A stretch of 64,000 bases of DNA from Cystobasidium ongulense. Lineage: Eukaryota; Basidiomycota; Cystobasidiomycetes; Cystobasidiales; Cystobasidiaceae. Each line of letters begins with the position of its first letter. Position 1 is the stretch's first letter. Below, piece by piece: positions 44,807-56,100 of the stretch. The position numbers were made by a program, and so were the translations under genes. Where the stretch lies: contig BQUP01000005.1 of NCBI GenBank assembly GCA_022835595.1, positions 1,793,501 to 1,857,500 of the forward strand, in the 5' to 3' direction. The notes under the pieces are model-generated. The model saw nothing but the letters and a program-made list of their open reading frames with translations. It was not told where the DNA came from and did not search any database.

Positions 44807-45218
44807 GGCTGCATCAGGTGGGTGGGTAGGTAGAAGAGCGGGACATCTTTGACTGCTGGTTAAATTGGAGCAAGAAATCAAGCTGAACAATCACGTCGGC
44901 TTCGGCACAGCGAGTGGCGGGCATATATCCTGAATGTTTCATATGATCATAATTACCCTCTCAAGTCCAGAGAAAACAGCCCTCATTATGTATCTACAAG
45001 GAAAAGGGATACTAAAATCGAAATGTACGGCCTTCTTGAAGCTCTGGTCTCTTCAACATTTGTCTGAACATGATCAAATAGCAATTGGGTGTTTGGAAAC
45101 CACGGTTGGTCTGGAAATACTGCGCAGTGAGGAGACGTATGGTCCTCGAAGGTAACTCTCCGCCTTAGAATGGTTAGTGTTCAGATAGCCCTGTGGACTT
45201 GGGGATAAAATTAAGACC
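44807..45218. other. Spacer upstream of the MFS transporter
   Basis: About 410 bp, presumably the transporter promoter. Nothing else is supported. Confidence 0.4.
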
Positions 45219-45545
45219 TCAATGTAAATGTCGACGAGCATGACGAAGATGTTTGCGCAGTGCTTCAGCTCTCGTCCATATGTTCTTAGGTCTTTCATAG
45301 CTGCCGACTGTACGGCGATATAGGAATCCCATCGCGTCACTGCCAGAGTCTTGAACAGCATCTATCATTTCAGGCCATTTGTGGTCCTCGAGCGAAGGAG
45401 TGGGATGAGCTGTGGATCGCAAGATGAAGCAGGCTGCGCTTTAGCTTAGGGTAGGATGCATAGAGAGCGGGATCTACATATTACCTTGGGCTACGCATAC
45501 GAGTAAACAGACAAAGTAGAGAAAGCTGATGAGAGGAATACGCAT
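45219..45545 (-). CDS. Small secreted protein, 91 aa
   Basis: Exons are 45545-45485 and 45433-45219. The N-terminus is a typical signal peptide (MRIPLISFLYFVCLLVCVAQA). The short mature region is polar, with GFLYRRTVGSYERPKNIW, and ends in a basic His/Arg-rich run (HLRHARRHLH). Apart from one cysteine close to the cleavage site it lacks cysteines, so it is not related to the 8-cysteine pair. No family recognised. The basic C-terminal stretch and small size could suit a wall-binding or membrane-active peptide, which is speculation. Confidence 0.6.
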
Positions 45546-46242
45546 GATCTGTGTACGAGTTTAGGTGAAGAGTTGAGGCTAGCTTGGCAAGAGGATCAAT
45601 CGGAACGGAGAGCTTGGAATAGTTGGCAGATCAGGAACCAAGAGAGAGCGGATAAGATGATATATGAAAATTGGTGTGTGAAAGTAAATGTCAAAGAGCG
45701 ATACCAATGTAAGGCGCGCTGAGGTCAAGGGGAGCATACCAGGCCTTGTCCCGAATGAAGATAGGCATCGTGTCAATGGGACTGGGACTTGGCCTATATG
45801 AGCATGAAAGGTCATGAATCTGGAGCTGGTACGAGTTTTGCTTGTCTGGCTGTACTTGGTAAGGAGAAAGTGCACCAGGAGCAGGATTTGCATATTCTGT
45901 TCGCCACGCTAGCTAGAATCAGCGTTTCCAAGTCCAGCTTTTCCAACCAGATGAGGTCCTGTTTAATAGACATGTTAGCAATGTAGGCAGTGATATTTCA
46001 TAATCAATTCTGTAGGACTAGGAGGGTGTTCCATCATCATCTCGTTCAGTGCTATTTTCTTTGTATTTGTATTTGGGCCTCTCTTTCGGTGGCAAGCCGT
46101 AGCTGTCAGAGATGACACAATGGACTAGCCACCACAGATGCTGCAAGTCACTCGCCTGGTCCAAGATGAAGAGAAGAGGCAGCAGCTTTCACGCACACCC
46201 ATACAGAATCATAACAATCACCCTCTGAATCCAGTGTAAAAC
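45546..46242. promoter_or_regulatory. Divergent spacer between small secreted and Cys/His-rich genes
   Basis: About 700 bp between two start codons. A minus-strand open frame here (45579-45893) lacks any family or composition signal. No RNA or repeat was recognised. Confidence 0.4.
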
Positions 46243-46667
46243 ATGGGATTGACTGAACAGGACATCCAGAAGTGCCACTGTTGCCCGTCCAAGGAGGACG
46301 ATCCCCCGACGTGCGAGAGGACTCCGTTGGAGGGCAAATTCTACTGCCTTGAACGTGAGGATTATAACAGTTCCCGCAGCTTCAGAATGTCGTGTTGCTG
46401 ACTTGCTGTATCTGCTTGTGCCTGTGTCCTCTGCAGACAAATGTACGTGCTTGTTGACTGAACAGGCCAGCTGCAAGATGAGACTGATATGTCTGACATA
46501 CTCACTCTATCCGCGTTCTCTGCCGTAACTGTATCTCCACTTGATCTCCTGTAGGTGGAGTAGAAGAATGTAACTGGAAAAGAGCAAGATGGGATGGCCC
46601 ACCTCTATGCTGGATCCATCAGGCTTCTCCTCGTCCCTATTGTAGAGGCCACAACTGTAGCGCGTAG
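46243..46667 (+). CDS. Cys/His-rich mini-protein with repeated C-x2-H-x-C motif, 76 aa
   Basis: Exons are 46243-46354, 46437-46442 and 46555-46667. The product has a repeating Cys/His pattern: QKCHCC, PTCERT, KFYCLEHKC, VEECNWKRARW, PLCWIHQ and PYCRGHNC. The recurring [FYL]C-x2-H unit followed by x-C matches a fungal class of small putative zinc-binding repeats that occur alone or fused to other domains. The middle exon is only six bases (acaaat). It supplies the His-Lys of EHKC and has a good acceptor (CTCTGCAG) and donor (GTACGT). Skipping it also keeps frame but replaces EHKC by a sequence without the His-x-Cys. Function unknown. Confidence 0.6.
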
Positions 46668-47534
46668 GTCGGAGTCAGGTGGGTGCGGGTTACAGTTGCT
46701 GACTGTTTCTGGCCGTGATTGCAGTGATCCTCTGTGCAGAGATCTGAATCCCAAAGACGCGAGAGCCGGCACTCGCTGAGGGGAAGCTCGCTCGCGGGCT
46801 CCGCCGAGATTAATCAGTCAACACGCGCTCGCCAACACCTAGCGAGGCGTTCTATCCCTTCAGCCCTTGTAGCTGTTCCCATTGATTCATCCAGTCTCAA
46901 GTTGCAGTTTCCGACATTCAAGCTTTCTGAGCCATCCAGCTGTATCCAGCGCACCCGTCGTGTAGCATAGTCATTCTTTCACGTTCTTTGCAGCTGTGCA
47001 TTATTGTGCAATGCATGCACCAGCTTTTTCCAGCGAGGGCAACGACTAAGGTAAGAGCAACACTGCACTCTATTCTGCAGCCGAGTCTTCTTGCGCGATA
47101 ATGGTGGCGGGGAAGTCATCGCAACGAATATGTTAACTGACTTGCATGATGGCTTCGTTTCGGACGTGAATCATGGAGTAGTGGTAAAGTGCACTTGTAC
47201 ACAACCTAATGCAGACTAGAGAGCGACCTTGACACGTCTTGTTCCAGCTGAGCCAGAAATGCAGGTACCATCATCATCATCATCATTCAGACAAGAAAGT
47301 GGCTCAGCTCCATTCTTTTGACTCTTGTTACGTTTCCACCATGAGAATAATGTGGTTCAGCCATCCATAAGCGAACACCGCAAGCTTACGAATCGTTCAT
47401 CTCAGCCGCTCCTCCTGTCGGCCGAGGTCGCTGCTCTACCCACCTCGTTGTTACTTCGTGCCTACTCGCGTCGGCATATAACCCAGACACAACAGCAGCA
47501 ACAAAGCAATTCAGGCGGATATAGTATTACCACA
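46668..47534. other. Spacer upstream of the SGNH esterase gene
   Basis: About 870 bp without a supported gene. It contains a CAT-triplet microsatellite around 47269-47286 and, near the end, CAG/CAA-rich leader sequence. Confidence 0.5.
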
Positions 47535-49345
47535 ATGGCAACTGCAGCCTCTCCAATACTCACCAGTGACCAGCTAGATACCCTGCCCATCGACCCAAGA
47601 TACACAGCTATGAAGCCAGCAGCCGCGATTGCGGCATGCAGCGGGCCACCCCTCAAGAGAGTATGGGCAGACGACCCTGCTATTGACTACATTGGCAGAT
47701 GGGATAACAGCAAGACTGCAAGATGGTGAGCTCGGCTGGAGATCTCGCGCTTCCTCTTTGCATTCGTGTAACCTGGGATTGCCTGCATTCCTAATGACGA
47801 TTGCTGATATTAGCCCTTGTTCATTTCGCTTGGTTATGATATTACAGGGCCGGATCAAGTCTGCGTTTTCGATTCGATGGACCTCTTCTGTTCCTCACTC
47901 CTGGCGACAAGGCTGCCTCTTCCGAATACCACTCAATAGGCTGGCAGGTAGATGGAAAGACTTATACTGCACGTGCAAGAAAAGGTCGCTCGATACGACT
48001 TTGGCCTCCCGAGGGTACAGCACATGCTTCATTGCCTGTCACACCGGGCGTAGAAGATGAAAATCAATCAGGTGACCCGTCAAATCGTCCCACAATGGCT
48101 CATCGCGAGGGTACATCCCAAAATCTCAATCTATCACTATCCACTGGACTGTCAGAACTTACAAGCGAATTCGACCAACCTACCCCTACAGCTTCGTCAT
48201 TTGCAGAATCTCAATCTTCACTACCTCTATCATCACGCTCAACATCCTTCTCGGACTCATCCCGACTTGTCGAAATTACCCTCATCGACTGGGGAAGTGT
48301 CCTTCAAATTAGACATTTTGAAATGCTAGAAGGGACCAACTTGTCACCAGCTTTCCCACAAGGTCTCTCCACACTTCCAACACTATTATTCGTGGGTGAT
48401 TCCACAACCTCTGGCTATCTCAGATCTCCAGCTAGAACGTCGGTCGCCAAGGATTACTCTGGCTTCTTAGATGCGTATCCTGCTCAATTACGTTCCATTC
48501 TAGCACCAGGTGTGCGAGTGAGCTCGGTCGCTTTTCCTGGAATAACATTGGTAGATGACTTGCCAGGCGAAGGGATGGAAACTAAATTCTTCAAATCAGG
48601 TCCGATGGAAAGTGATGAACTGGACAATGATTGGGATTTCAAAGATAGAGAAGACGAGACTGCTCCGACGCATATATTTGTCAATATCGGATCAAATGAT
48701 ACAGTATCTACCGAGAAATATTTGGGTACACTGGAAAATTTCCTCAATGTCCTTAGGGAAACTTATGGTCGTCGAACTGGAGATATACTAGTAATGGCTC
48801 CATTTGGCCAGTATCAAGAAAAAGCAACAGGGGCATCGTATGAAACCTGCTACCCGGAAATTCGACAAAAAGTAGAAGAATTAAGTCAAGAATGGGCAAC
48901 CGAAGATCCATTAGCATCGGGAGATTTCCCAGAAACTCCAATTTTCGAATATACAAAAGCACAATTAGATCAAGCTAAACCTTTATCGCCACAAGTAGGA
49001 AGTAGATCAAGACCTGGTAGTAGACCTAATTCAGTTGGATCGTCTGCTTTCGCTGCTGCTGTACAGAATTTTTCTGTCCCAGAAGTTAATCTTATCAAAA
49101 GTCCTTCAATGACGTCTCTGACTTCTACTAGACCATCCCTTATCGTTAGACCGAGCTCCATAGCAGCCGTAGCACCGGAAGAGAGAGGAACGAAAACCAG
49201 ATTACACTATATTGATACTCAAGGTTGGCTAGATGAAAAAGAGGAGACTTTCGATGGTCAACATCCTACAAAGAGGGGAGCTAGGAAAATAGCAAAGAAA
49301 CTCAAAATTTGGCTCGGTGAACATGGTTTCCTCGCTGAAGTTTAG
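47535..49345 (+). CDS. CE2-like SGNH-fold esterase, 562 aa
   Basis: Exons are 47535-47725 and 47848-49345. The N-terminal third looks like a beta-sandwich (YIGRWDNSKTARWAGSSLRFRFDGPLLFL, later LIDWGSVLQIRHFEML) of the type that precedes the catalytic domain in carbohydrate esterase family 2. The SGNH hydrolase blocks are all present: VGDSTTSGY near residue 247 with the nucleophile serine, FPGIT as block II, NIGSNDT as block III, and DGQHPTKRGARKIAKKL near residue 537 with the Asp-x-x-His pair. There is no signal peptide, so it is likely cytosolic or unconventional. A Ser/Pro-rich insert of about 80 residues sits between block III and block V, and another low-complexity stretch lies between the two domains. 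The substrate is unknown; deacetylation of a sugar or ester is a reasonable guess. Confidence 0.82.
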
Positions 49346-49656
49346 CGTACCCAGACGACAGCCATCAAAATGTACAGTTAGGCACGACAGCACTGCAGTT
49401 TTCACGACAAAAGTAGCCACGGAAGCAATCTTCCGACCTGATCATTGCATCAACTTTACCTCCACGAATGTTTAATATAGTATCCAAGGCTAACATTTCG
49501 CCAACCAAGGTCAATCAACTTTTTATGCTACATATTCTTAGTCCATTTTAGCTTCCTTTTCTTTTCGATTTATCTCGCACGTTCTATGCTTGTCCATTTT
49601 AACTCCTCAAAGACCAATCTAAAATCGCTTTCTTGGGGGGAAGTCCAAATTATGTT
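49346..49656. other. Convergent spacer between esterase and PCMT
   Basis: About 310 bp, AT-rich, between two 3' ends. Nothing seen. Confidence 0.5.
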
Positions 49657-50895
49657 TTATAGATCTTGTTTCGTTGTTGGTGCGTCCGTTAGTGGAACTG
49701 TTCAATTTAGTTTAATGCCATAATCTCAGCAAAGAAGTTTCGTTATTACTCTCGAGGTTCCTTTGCTCAGCTCAGCTTACCGTATTGAACGCTTTGATAG
49801 ATCGCAGTATCACGGTCAGTTAATGGCAATTTTGATCGTACGTAAGGAATGGGGCGTGCTTACCCAAAGAGCTTCTCTTCCTTGACTTTCCCGTTCTCGT
49901 CTTTATCGAACAGCCAAACATCCTGCGTATAAGTACCAACCGGCACGAACATTCTTCCGCCATTCTTGAGTTGATCTATCAATTCTAGAGGCTTATTTGG
50001 AGCGGCTGCACCGACATGTATTACATCATAAGGTGCCACTGGCGCGTAACCCTTTCGACCATCCCCTGTTATGATTTGTATATCGCCAGAATCAAGGAGG
50101 GAAGCGTGCTTGTCCTTGCGTAGATTAGCTATGGACATATCCGTAAGGCCCTAGAAAGACGTACATGTTAGCCGTGCCTTATGTAAAGAATAAACTCAGA
50201 AACAAGCGTACTTTGATGTGGTCTATGCCGACTCTGTATTGATACAACCAACTTCAGTTCAGGGTTTGTGCTGTAAGGTTTTGAAGGAAGTGCACATACA
50301 CTTTACCCCCGGGCTGAACAAGCTCATGCAGGATACCCACGAGATACTGGGAAAGTTCGGCATTAGCTGGGATGCGCGCAAGATAAGAGACTACCGAGGG
50401 GACTAACGCCGCTACCGCATCCAACGTCCAGGACGCTGGCGCCGGGCTTGAGATGATCCACCAGATATTCGAGTGCATGGGCATGCCTAAATAAGCGGGA
50501 CAAATGGGTGAGTGTCTGTACCGAGCTGGCTTGCGAGACTATTCTAGGCTTGCTACAGCTCGCACAACTGACATGTGGGGAGCTGAAATGGTAGCGCTGA
50601 ATCCAAGGCGTTGCGGGGCATCTTCATACGCATTTAAGCCAAGAGGACAGTAGTACTGCATTATCGAAGATTGAAGTTGAACAATCCGAGGGGAGGTAGC
50701 ATATAAGGTAAGGGTGCGAAATAAGATCCGTCAGTCATGCCATTCGATCAGCCCAGTCGAAGTACTGCTGATGGAAAGCACCTTTCTGTCCGTAGCTTTC
50801 ATAGCGTCTTTTATACGAGAGCTCTTGATGATGCCCGCCTTGTATAGGTTATCGACCAGCTCATCATTCGAGTCGCCTGAACAGCGCCAGGCCAT
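49657..50895 (-). CDS. PCM1: Protein-L-isoaspartate O-methyltransferase
   Basis: SAM-dependent methyltransferase that repairs isoaspartyl damage in aged proteins. Exons are 50895-50782, 50655-50573, 50486-50408, 50346-50300, 50233-50212, 50150-49864, 49791-49781 and 49697-49657, giving 227 aa, the usual family length. Seen in order: MAWRCSGDSNDELVDNLYK, YYCPLGLNAYEDAPQRLGF, ATISAPHMHAHALEYL, the SAM motif SVLDVGCGSGYL, KVVGIDHIKGL, ITGDGRKGY, YDVIHVGAAAP, GGRMFVPVGTY, and the C-terminal VQYVPLTD. Two exons are tiny, 22 nt (AVGIDHIK region) and 11 nt (VQY). Stopping at the in-frame TGA that follows the 11-nt exon would lose the conserved end, so the last intron is real. One donor is the weaker GTTAGT. 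Confidence 0.95.
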
Positions 50896-51217
50896 GCTGG
50901 CTGAATAGCGTGCTTTTCCAAATGATGCTGCTGAACCCGAGTGCAGCGAGGCTCCGAGCAAGACGTTCGATAGGAGCTTCCGGAGTCTCAATGTGGTTGA
51001 AATGTTGTGTCTCTTAGCAAGTATGTCCCAAGGTCGGTCGAAACAGAAAGTCAGCTCTTCGAAGGGTGTCAGCTGCATCTTGCAGCATGCAATCGGTGGC
51101 GTATATTCGAGGCAGCCCTCGGACTCGATGCTCTCTTCCCATCTCCGTCTCCATCACCACAGACGAGCACACTATACGACGCTGAGTCGTGTACTGATGA
51201 CCACAGCTCATAAAGCC
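50896..51217. promoter_or_regulatory. Divergent promoter of PCMT and the 163-aa protein
   Basis: About 320 bp between start codons facing away from each other. No recognisable motif. Confidence 0.5.
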
Positions 51218-51918
51218 ATGGCTTCTGCCTCTGTCGACAGCATCAGGGCCAAGCTTCTGTCAAGAGAGCCGACCGAGATCCCTCTGACGCCTAAATCAGC
51301 ATGGGATTCATCGCTAGAAGCGCAAATACAAAGCCTCAAGTTACAGAAAGGTGGCAGAGGGAAAGCAGACATACTTAAAGCAGGTGGGTCACGCTCGATA
51401 CGATTCACAGTTAAGATAGAGAGTGCTGACCCAACTTTAACCTTGTTGCAACAGCCATGCATCTATGCAATGATGATATCGAACGTGCACATGATCTAGC
51501 ACAAGCTCACGAAGAAAGTATGACTGCTAATTTATGTCACGCTATTCTACATCGAAGGGAACAAGATTACTGGAATTCAGTAGGTGGCGAGTCCGTCTCA
51601 CCAGAACACTCTCGCACAAACTAATAGGACATTCAACCATAACCGTTCCCTTCGATGCCCGTTCCCTACTTACTTTCACTGTCCGTTCCTTCCCTGGACG
51701 CTTTCCTCCCCCGATAGAAATGGTGGCTATCCCGCATAAAGCATCCACTCCTCTCCAACGTATATAATGGAGTCGCTGACGCTAAGCGATTCGTAGACGA
51801 TGTCGAGCGGGCAGAAACATCTTCTTCCGATAAAGCGAGGTCGCTTGAACTGCAGGAGAAACAGTGTACGGAGCTGAGAGCTTTGCTGGAGTATGCCATC
51901 AAGGAAGCGGAGGCGTAG
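51218..51918 (+). CDS. Conserved small protein of unknown function, 163 aa
   Basis: Exons are 51218-51383, 51455-51579 and 51718-51918. The central segment (LCNDDIERAHDLAQAHEE, then CHAILHRREQDYWNSKWWLSRIKHPLL) matches a pattern I know from uncharacterised fungal and bacterial proteins: a W/C-N-D-x-L/I-x-x-x-H start, H-x-I-x-H-R-R-E, and Y-W-x-x-x-x-x-H-P. The N-terminus holds a predicted amphipathic stretch, and the C-terminus is a charged helix (VDDVERAE, LELQEKQCTELRALLEYAIKE). The role is unknown. The conserved histidines and acidic residues in HRRE could form a metal or ligand site, but this is only suggestive. Confidence 0.75.
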
Positions 51919-52025
51919 CCGGCGGAGTCCTGTAGATCTGCATAGTTTGCATCCCTTCTATTTCTGTACAAAGGTCCATGTACTTTCACTGTAGCCAATT
52001 GTTTATCATCGTGGTATGCTTTCAA

Positions 52026-52729
52026 TCATTCGTCCATGCTAGCGTCCGCAACGTATTCTCGGATCTCTTGCAACTTGTCGTTGATGTCTTCGACCAGCTG
52101 CTGGACTCTAGAACGACACAAGAAGGCGGTGTCAGTCGCTTCATTCAAGCAGGACGTTGGCTACATTCGGCAGTGCGCGAAGTAACTTACTTCTTCTGAG
52201 ATAACTCGGTAGCCGACTTGATGTTAGCCAGCTCTTGGCGCTGTTCAACCATGCAAGCAGCAGTACTATCCTGCACAGTCTCACTTTCAGCGAGCTCGTT
52301 CAGTCTCCCAATCCTGAGCAACTGTAATCGTTTCGTCTCTTCCGAGATACGTTCCTTTTCCAATCTCTCGATTGCAGTACATTCATTTGCCATTTGACGC
52401 ACAGCAGTAGCAGCGCTCAAGTCTTGAGTTTGCTCTTCTGCCCTTTGGGAAAGCAGAGTGATAACAGCATCACATTCAGCTCTCACTTCCAACAAGCCCG
52501 AACTGCTGATCTCGATGACTTTTGTAAGGGCTGCGTCGGTGATGTCTGCTTCTGAGAATGCAGTGACGAGCTCGTTCGAGATGCCAGCGCGCGTTGCTTG
52601 TGCTTTGAGATATGCCTGCAATAGCTGGACAGGTGTCATTGTGTCTTGCAGGGATGTCGCCGTACTCGTACTCCGAATGCTCGAGTTCGCGACTGCGTCA
52701 TGCTCGTTGACCGACGGCGCGTTGACCAT
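52026..52729 (-). CDS. Coiled-coil protein of unknown function, 206 aa
   Basis: Exons are 52729-52191 and 52107-52026. After a Ser/Thr/Asn-rich start, residues from about 30 to the end are mostly helical (PVQLLQAYLKAQATRAG, LTKVIEISSSGLLEVRAECD, IERLEKERISEETKRLQLL). The last exon encodes KVQQLVEDINDKLQEIREY, another heptad-like stretch. Its size and all-helical composition are those of a subunit of a small coiled-coil complex (kinetochore, tethering or BLOC-type). No signature decides among them, and I do not assign it. Confidence 0.7.
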
Positions 52730-53106
52730 TGCTACTGAGCTGACAGATCTGACGGAGCAAGTCTGGCTTGATTGAAGAGTGGGTATGTATGCTCTTTGCG
52801 CCTATCGCTGCCTTTTGCCTTTGAAGCTGTGTGTGGTCCGCTTCAAAGAGCTACTCCGCCATCCAAAGCTCAAAGAAGAAAGACAACGTGACTTGACTTC
52901 CTTTCGAACGGAGGAGGGGAATACATCGATACAAGCACTGGAGAGACAACACGAAGCACGATATACTATCATACGAGCCTTTATTAGTATCTCCAGCTCT
53001 TATCCATCAAGCAGTCCATTCAGCCAGCTTGTCCACAGTAGCCACCCGCACCCCGTGGTGACTGGACTGCACTGTGGGACAAGCAACCGCGCAACAGCAA
53101 CATCAT
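52730..53106. promoter_or_regulatory. Divergent promoter between coiled-coil gene and BCAS3 gene
   Basis: About 380 bp between start codons. Nothing further seen. Confidence 0.45.
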
Positions 53107-56100
53107 ATGCACAGCAGCAAGACTCAGCATGGACGAATCAGAGCTGCCCAATCTAGAGTCGCGCCGCCCGCGTCAAGTGCAAGTGCTTCACCGCCAGCTT
53201 CAGTGCCACTGTCGCCAGCTCCCAGTGCAGCAGGACACGGCGAGAACGAGGTCTCGACGGCGAGTCCAATAACTCCCAGCGGACGGGCAGTCGAGCCCTT
53301 GCCGTTGCAGTGAGCATGCACCACCTCTACAGCCATCGTACTGCCCACTGACGCCGCGCTTCAGGACTCCAAGCACCTATCAAAGCCTTGTATCAACGCT
53401 CTCTGCCCTTGGGCCAATTGCTTCCGGATCCACAAGAACCGTAGGACATTGGGGCAAGCAAGCATACGAGCAGCTCGCAAGCACCAAACGTCGCGTCTCT
53501 GAAGGTGGCCATCTCTCGTCGCTCTCTCGAGGTGGCTCTCCCGCCAGTGTCAATGCAGCCACCGCCGCACACGTTGCGCCTGCTCCCGATGCAGATCGCA
53601 CCTCCCTTCTAGGCATAGACGAGGACGAAGGCGAGCCTGAAGATGACGAGCATACTCGGCGAATGGACGAGCAGCTGTCTGCATCCATCCACCACCGCCC
53701 TTCGAGCTCGGACGACCCCGTTCGCTACTCCGCCTGGGACTCATTGCCGAACAAGACACGCATCCTCACACAGATACTGGAATCAGGCAGGCTGAAACTC
53801 TGGGACGCTTCCTCATTCTCGGAACTCGTCGAAGTCCTCAATATTGACATCAGGCTTATCGCTTCAAAGGGTGCGACGCCATTGTCTGCGAAGATCCTCC
53901 CTGTAGTATTGCCGCCACCGGATGGACACGTGCACCTCGGCATACTGTGAGTTTCTACTGTATTTCGTCACGTGAACTGCTGTGCAGCAGGAATGCAGCT
54001 ACTGAATTGCAGTTTGTTGTGAAAGAATGAGCGACAGCGTCGTACTTGTATACTCGACAGTCTCCCATCGCATCGTCAAGCGCCTGTCGGTCGGTCAGAC
54101 AGGCCAAATTGTCGACTTTCAAGTGAATGACCGGTTTCTGGTGGCGGTAAGTACCGTATCTTATCTTCGTCCGCTTCCTTCACTCACCCTGCTCAATTCT
54201 GAAGGCTACCGTGCAGCCTCTTTCGCTTCATATATGGACCTTGCCAACCTTTGAAGCCGCCCCTTTCTCGCCATTGCTCGACATTGCGCCGCACCCATAC
54301 GAGTTCACTCCTGTGTACTGGCTATCGTCGTCTCGCCTGCTGGCATATGCATCAACTACCGCTCCTACGTATGGTGGAAGCGGTATCATAGCCACTTCTG
54401 GCTGGAACGAGACGGATGGATCAGGCCAAGCTAGTAGTTCCGCCAATGGCGGTCAGTCAGGCAACGTCGACTATGGGGAGACGGCGAGAAGATGGGGCGA
54501 AGGAATGATGAGCCACGTGAAAGCTGTCACAGATTATGGCTACAGTCGATACTATCTAACACAAGCATCTTCCGGATCAACAGGCCTGAGACCACCTTCA
54601 GCATATCAACATGGGTATAGATCTTCACCTCGACCCGTCAGCTCAGCGAACAGTTTCTCCAAGTCTGCTCCTCATTCAGTCTCTCCATTTCATTCCCGCT
54701 CTCCCGAAGGGAGCAGTCTGGCCTCGTCACCCGCATCTGGAACAACCCGTGCACCGCTATACTCGCCAAGGCCAACAAATGGCGGTCCAACGTCGTCTAC
54801 GGTAGTCGTCTTGGATCTCGTAGCTTCTAGCAAATCGTTCTCGCTGTCGAGACCAAGTTCTGCTCAACGATCACGGTCTCCTCAGTACGCCGCAAGAGGC
54901 TCAGAGGGTCTTGTCTCAATTGCTCATTTCCGACCATCGAAGAACCATCAGCTCACTTTACTATCTATCAATCCGAATGGTACGCTCATTCTCACAAGCT
55001 CAAGCGAAGGTCATTCATTCCATGTTTTCGAACTTCGACCCCCTTCGTGCATTGGCAATTCTACTGTTCGTACTGCTAGCCCTCCCAAGACCTCGAGACT
55101 CGACGGGCCTACTCATTCAAGCCGAGGCAGTACCCTGCGACCATCGAATCCTGACTTGAAGGTTTGGCATAGATATCGACTCAATCGGGGGTTGACGGTA
55201 GCCAGAACCATTGCTGCCCAATGGTCGCCGGACAGTCGATTTGTACTTGTCTCGACAAGTAGAGGGACAGTACACGTATATCCCGTTCATCCACTTGGTG
55301 GCAAACCAACGCCAGAAAGTCATCTGCCTGGTAGTGTCAAGAATCCCAAAATCCTCATGCCCTTGAGCATCACTGTCAACGCTGTTGCGCGAATCAAATC
55401 CCCCAGATTACCTTCCAATGGCGTCAAGGACGACCAAGCGGACAGTGCTGATGCTAAGGAAGCTAAGCTAGCAGCTTTCGCATCTTCGCCGAACGTGCTC
55501 TTCGTTCCAATGACTTCGCTGCCAATGCAAGGCCTATCTCGCTCGGCAAAGGCCAACACAAGCAACAACAGCAGAACGGTAGCCCTTGTGCTCTTCTATC
55601 CGCACCTTCATTCCGTCCTCCAAACGAATCTCCATCTATCGGCAAGCCCTAAGACTGCTTCTTCCGATGCACCTCTTAGTACGCGAGTCACTAGCCAAGC
55701 TGTCTCTGGACTTACACAGATGATGAGGAATAGAGGATCTGCTTTACCGACATTTGAGTCAGAGGTCCTCTTGGCCAGACAGGAATGGCAGTCTCAATGG
55801 CCTTTGGCTCTCGAGGAGAACCTGAACGAAGAGGATGTCAGAGTCGACCTTTCCAACATTTCGGCTGCTAATCTTACACCATTCGATATAAGGAGACGCA
55901 ACACTTCCGCTCATGAAGCCGAGATTGAGTCTTTCAGCCATGCTCCAGGTGTCCTGCCTAGATCCATCTACCTTGCACAAACAGTCACATTTCATACGTA
56001 TCCGCCTACATCCGTTTCCAGGCAAATTGATATTGCCCATCAATTCGCAATAGGCAGCTTCGACATTGCCAAGCAACATAAGGTCACTGTGCGAGAAGAA

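Noticed and set aside
45579-45893. 104-codon minus-strand frame upstream of the small secreted gene
   Set aside because: It has no family resemblance or signal, and it overlaps what must be a promoter.
47269-47286. CAT-triplet microsatellite as a functional element
   Set aside because: It is a simple short repeat in a promoter region, with nothing to suggest more than slippage.
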